A program made the position numbers and the translations under genes. From positions 1 to 7,904 of the forward strand of contig DAOWGR010000160.1 in the NCBI GenBank assembly GCA_030637365.1: a DNA stretch of 7,904 nt, given 5' to 3'. The stretch is from Elusimicrobiota bacterium (GTDB taxonomy: Bacteria > Elusimicrobiota > Elusimicrobia > Elusimicrobiales > UBA9959). This document shows, in pieces, positions 6,418 to 7,904 of this stretch (its first letter is position 1; every line of letters starts with the position of its first letter). The notes beneath the pieces were generated by a model. It ran no database searches. It saw nothing but the letters and a program-made list of their open reading frames with translations, and had not been told where the DNA came from.

Positions 6418-6891
6418 TTATTTGTTTGATTTTTTCGCTTTCACTTCAAGCTGAGCTTTTCTGTTTTTCAAAACTTTCAGCAATTTAGCATCGCCTACCG
6501 CTATTATTTGCGCCGCGAGAATGGCCGCGTTTACGGCATTATTAATGGCAACTGTCGCCACAGGCACCTCTTTCGGCATTTGGACGGTTGAAAGCAATGA
6601 ATCCAAACCTTCCAATGAAGCGCGCAACGGAACTCCTATTACCGGCCTTGCCGTATGGCTCGCCACCACTCCCGCCAAATGAGCGGCCATGCCCGCTCCC
6701 GCTATAAAAACTTTTACGCCGGCTTTCTCGCAAGCCTTGATATGCTCTTTCAAAACTCCCGGCGCTCTATGCGCCGAGATAACGGAAACCTTATGCGCTA
6801 TCTTAAATTCTTTAAGTATTTTGCCCGCTTCATTCATTCGCGGCATATCGCTTTCGCTTCCCATTATAATCGCAACATATATTTTTTTCAT
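6418..6891 (-). CDS. purE: N5-carboxyaminoimidazole ribonucleotide mutase (class I PurE)
   Basis: This 157-residue protein has the typical PurE length and signatures: IIMGSESDMP (8-17) for phosphate binding, the catalytic-site SAHRAP (H41), AGAGMAAHLAGV (64-75), and GLDSLLSTVQMPKEVPVATVAI (95-116). It makes CAIR from N5-CAIR, or from AIR and bicarbonate in class II enzymes. The SAHRAP and GLDSLLS motifs favour class I, which normally works with PurK, but no purK is in the window. It is the first gene of the minus-strand purine cluster. AAGGAT on the minus strand at 6904-6899 is a suitable ribosome site seven bases before the ATG. The lysine-rich C-terminal tail is not conserved in the family. 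Confidence 0.96.
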   Translation of the reverse strand: MKKIYVAIIMGSESDMPRMNEAGKILKEFKIAHKVSVISAHRAPGVLKEHIKACEKAGVKVFIAGAGMAAHLAGVVASHTARPVIGVPLRASLEGLDSLLSTVQMPKEVPVATVAINNAVNAAILAAQIIAVGDAKLLKVLKNRKAQLEVKAKKSNK

Positions 6892-6985
6892 CTAAGGTAT
6901 CCTTTTATAAATATAATCCATAATAAATCCAATAAAATTATACAATTACTGGTGTTCATAAAAAACATAAAAAACGGAGATTACA
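6892..6985. promoter_or_regulatory. AT-rich divergent promoter region between purE and scpB
   Basis: This 94-base gap separates two divergent starts, so both promoters should lie here or within the gene ends. It is very AT-rich and contains TATAAT on the plus strand at 6912-6917 and ATTATA, a minus-strand TATAAT, at 6937-6942. I found no well-spaced TTGACA-like partner for either, so no exact promoter is called. The plus-strand gene has CGGAG at 6975-6979, six bases before its ATG. No purine riboswitch core or PurR-like box was recognised. Confidence 0.45.
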
Positions 6986-7765
6986 ATGCCGCTTATAATT
7001 AAAGACATAAAAAACAGAATAGCCACCCTGACTTTAAACAATGCCGCTAAAAAAAACGCCCTTAGTTTTGAACTGTGCGATGAATTGATAAACATTCTCG
7101 ACAACTTAAAAAAAGACAAAATTCCCGTTATAATACTTCGCGCGGAAAAAAACGCCAAAACATGGTCGTCCGGCCATGATATAAAGCAATTGCCCAAAAT
7201 ACATCATGAACCTCTCGCTTATGACAGTCCCATGGAAAAACTTTTAAGAAGCATTCAGGAATACCCGGGAGTCATCATAGCCATGGTGCAGGGCGGAGTA
7301 TGGGGCGGAGCTTGCGACTTGGTAATAACTTGCGATTTAACCATAGGCGACCATACTTCAAAATTCGCCATCACTCCCGTTAGAATAGGCTTGCCGTATA
7401 ACGCGTCAGGCATAATGCATTTTATAAACCGCGTAGGCTTAAATATAGCGAAAGAAATGTTTTTTACCGCCAAGCCCTGCAACGCGGAAAGAGCGTTCCA
7501 CTTTGGAATTTTAAATCATCTCATAACGCATGATAAACTGGAAAATTTTACTGTGGACATAGCTCAAACAATAGCGGAAAATTCCCCTTTGGCGATAGCG
7601 GTCATAAAAGAACAATTCAGAATACTTGCCGAAGCCCATCCCATAAGGCCGGAAGCCTTTGAAAGAATACAAGCTCTTCGCAGAGAAGTTTATAATAGCC
7701 ATGATTACGAAGAAGGAATAAACGCCTTTTTTGAAAAAAGAAAACCAAACTTCAAAGGAGAATAA
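6986..7765 (+). CDS. scpB: Methylmalonyl-CoA decarboxylase-like enoyl-CoA hydratase family protein
   Basis: This 259-residue crotonase-fold enzyme is close to E. coli YgfG/ScpB along its whole length as I remember that sequence. Shared stretches include SSGHDIKQLP (61-70), MVQGGVWGGA (100-109), GLPYNA (135-140), the run PLAIAVIKE, and the near-identical C-terminal FERIQALRREVY and KRKPNF. E. coli active-site residues H66, G110 and Y140 correspond to H64, G108 and Y138 with a constant offset of two. Crotonase-fold oxyanion-hole glycines are present. The expected reaction is (S)-methylmalonyl-CoA to propionyl-CoA and CO2. The gene stands alone on the plus strand, with no mutase or CoA-transferase partner in view. 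CGGAG six bases upstream supports the ATG. An ordinary enoyl-CoA hydratase is less likely, since the usual catalytic glutamates are not evident. Confidence 0.88.
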   Translation: MPLIIKDIKNRIATLTLNNAAKKNALSFELCDELINILDNLKKDKIPVIILRAEKNAKTWSSGHDIKQLPKIHHEPLAYDSPMEKLLRSIQEYPGVIIAMVQGGVWGGACDLVITCDLTIGDHTSKFAITPVRIGLPYNASGIMHFINRVGLNIAKEMFFTAKPCNAERAFHFGILNHLITHDKLENFTVDIAQTIAENSPLAIAVIKEQFRILAEAHPIRPEAFERIQALRREVYNSHDYEEGINAFFEKRKPNFKGE

Positions 7766-7793
7766 AGAGAAAAAACAGCGTAAATATGAAAAT

Positions 7794-7882
7794 ACGATGA
7801 TAAGTTGATATGAATAAACGAAAATCTTTTTATAGGTTTCTTTGCGGTTATTTGTGACTGATATCTTAAAACCTGTGACTTG
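7794..7882. repeat. Degenerate 8- and 7-base-period arrays downstream of scpB
   Basis: On the plus strand, 7794-7825 reads as four 8-base units (ACGATGAT, AAGTTGAT and two weaker ones). The region 7841-7882 reads as six diverged 7-base units, among them TGACTGA and TGACTTG. The 12-mer TAAGTTGATATG at 7801-7812 is identical to 1611-1622. No terminator hairpin was found after scpB. The style matches the other two intergenic tracts of the window. Confidence 0.5.
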
Positions 7883-7883
7883 C

Positions 7884-7902
7884 GCTATATTATAGCCCTA
7901 TA
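7884..7902. repeat. Two overlapping short palindromes at the window edge
   Basis: GCTATA and TATAGC are perfect inverted arms around a single T (7884-7896). TATAG and CTATA are inverted around CC (7891-7902). The minus strand also reads TATAAT here, so this may be promoter sequence for something near the edge. What lies beyond the window is unknown. Confidence 0.3.
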
Positions 7903-7904
7903 TC

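Noticed and set aside
6899..6930. TTGGAT - 17 bases - TATAAA as a purE promoter on the minus strand
   Set aside because: The spacing looks good, but the implied transcript start would fall in the ribosome site, leaving no usable leader.
6892..6985. Purine riboswitch or PurR box ahead of purE
   Set aside because: The 94-base gap is too short and shows none of the conserved purine-aptamer core sequences.
6655..7002. Plus-strand open frame of 115 codons across the purE start
   Set aside because: It is antisense to conserved PurE sequence, shows no family motif and runs through the divergent promoter gap into the scpB start.

Overview
The window is a compact bacterial segment with seven protein genes. 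Six read on the minus strand and one on the plus strand. It is moderately AT-rich. Several genes have clear AGGAG-type Shine-Dalgarno sites, and two genes start with GTG. Clear SD sites argue against Bacteroidota, although the kinase/RapZ fusion resembles proteins I recall from that phylum. A Gram-negative lineage such as Omnitrophota or Elusimicrobiota would fit the gene fusions and the intergenic repeat style. That assignment is an impression and is not proven by the sequence.

Layout from right to left. A plus-strand gene (6986-7765) encodes a methylmalonyl-CoA decarboxylase-like crotonase (ScpB/YgfG type). It diverges from a minus-strand purine cluster across a 94-bp AT-rich gap. The cluster runs purE (6891-6418), purM (6392-5427), an exported beta-lactamase-fold serine hydrolase (5309-3987), and a purN-purH fusion (3984-1804). 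A convincing intrinsic terminator at 1632-1658 closes it. A second minus-strand unit follows: a 489-residue protein joining an AmgK-like sugar kinase to the C-terminal domain of RapZ (1559-90). It overlaps by four bases (GTGA) the start of a MurU/GlmU-type sugar-1-phosphate nucleotidyltransferase that leaves the window at base 1.

How the genes work together. PurE, PurM, PurN and PurH are enzymes of de novo IMP synthesis. The fusion puts the two formyl-tetrahydrofolate-dependent transformylases and IMP cyclohydrolase on one chain. The kinase/nucleotidyltransferase pair fits anomeric amino-sugar kinase plus uridylyltransferase, the peptidoglycan-sugar salvage route to UDP-MurNAc or UDP-GlcNAc. 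The fused RapZ C-terminal domain, which binds glucosamine-6-phosphate in E. coli, suggests built-in amino-sugar sensing.

Three of the gaps (1560-1803, 5310-5426 and 7766-7904) hold degenerate arrays in which short words recur every 7 or 8 bases without exact copy identity. This is the least explained signal here. I saw no tRNA, rRNA, CRISPR array, insertion sequence or riboswitch, and there is no gene-free stretch longer than 300 bases.
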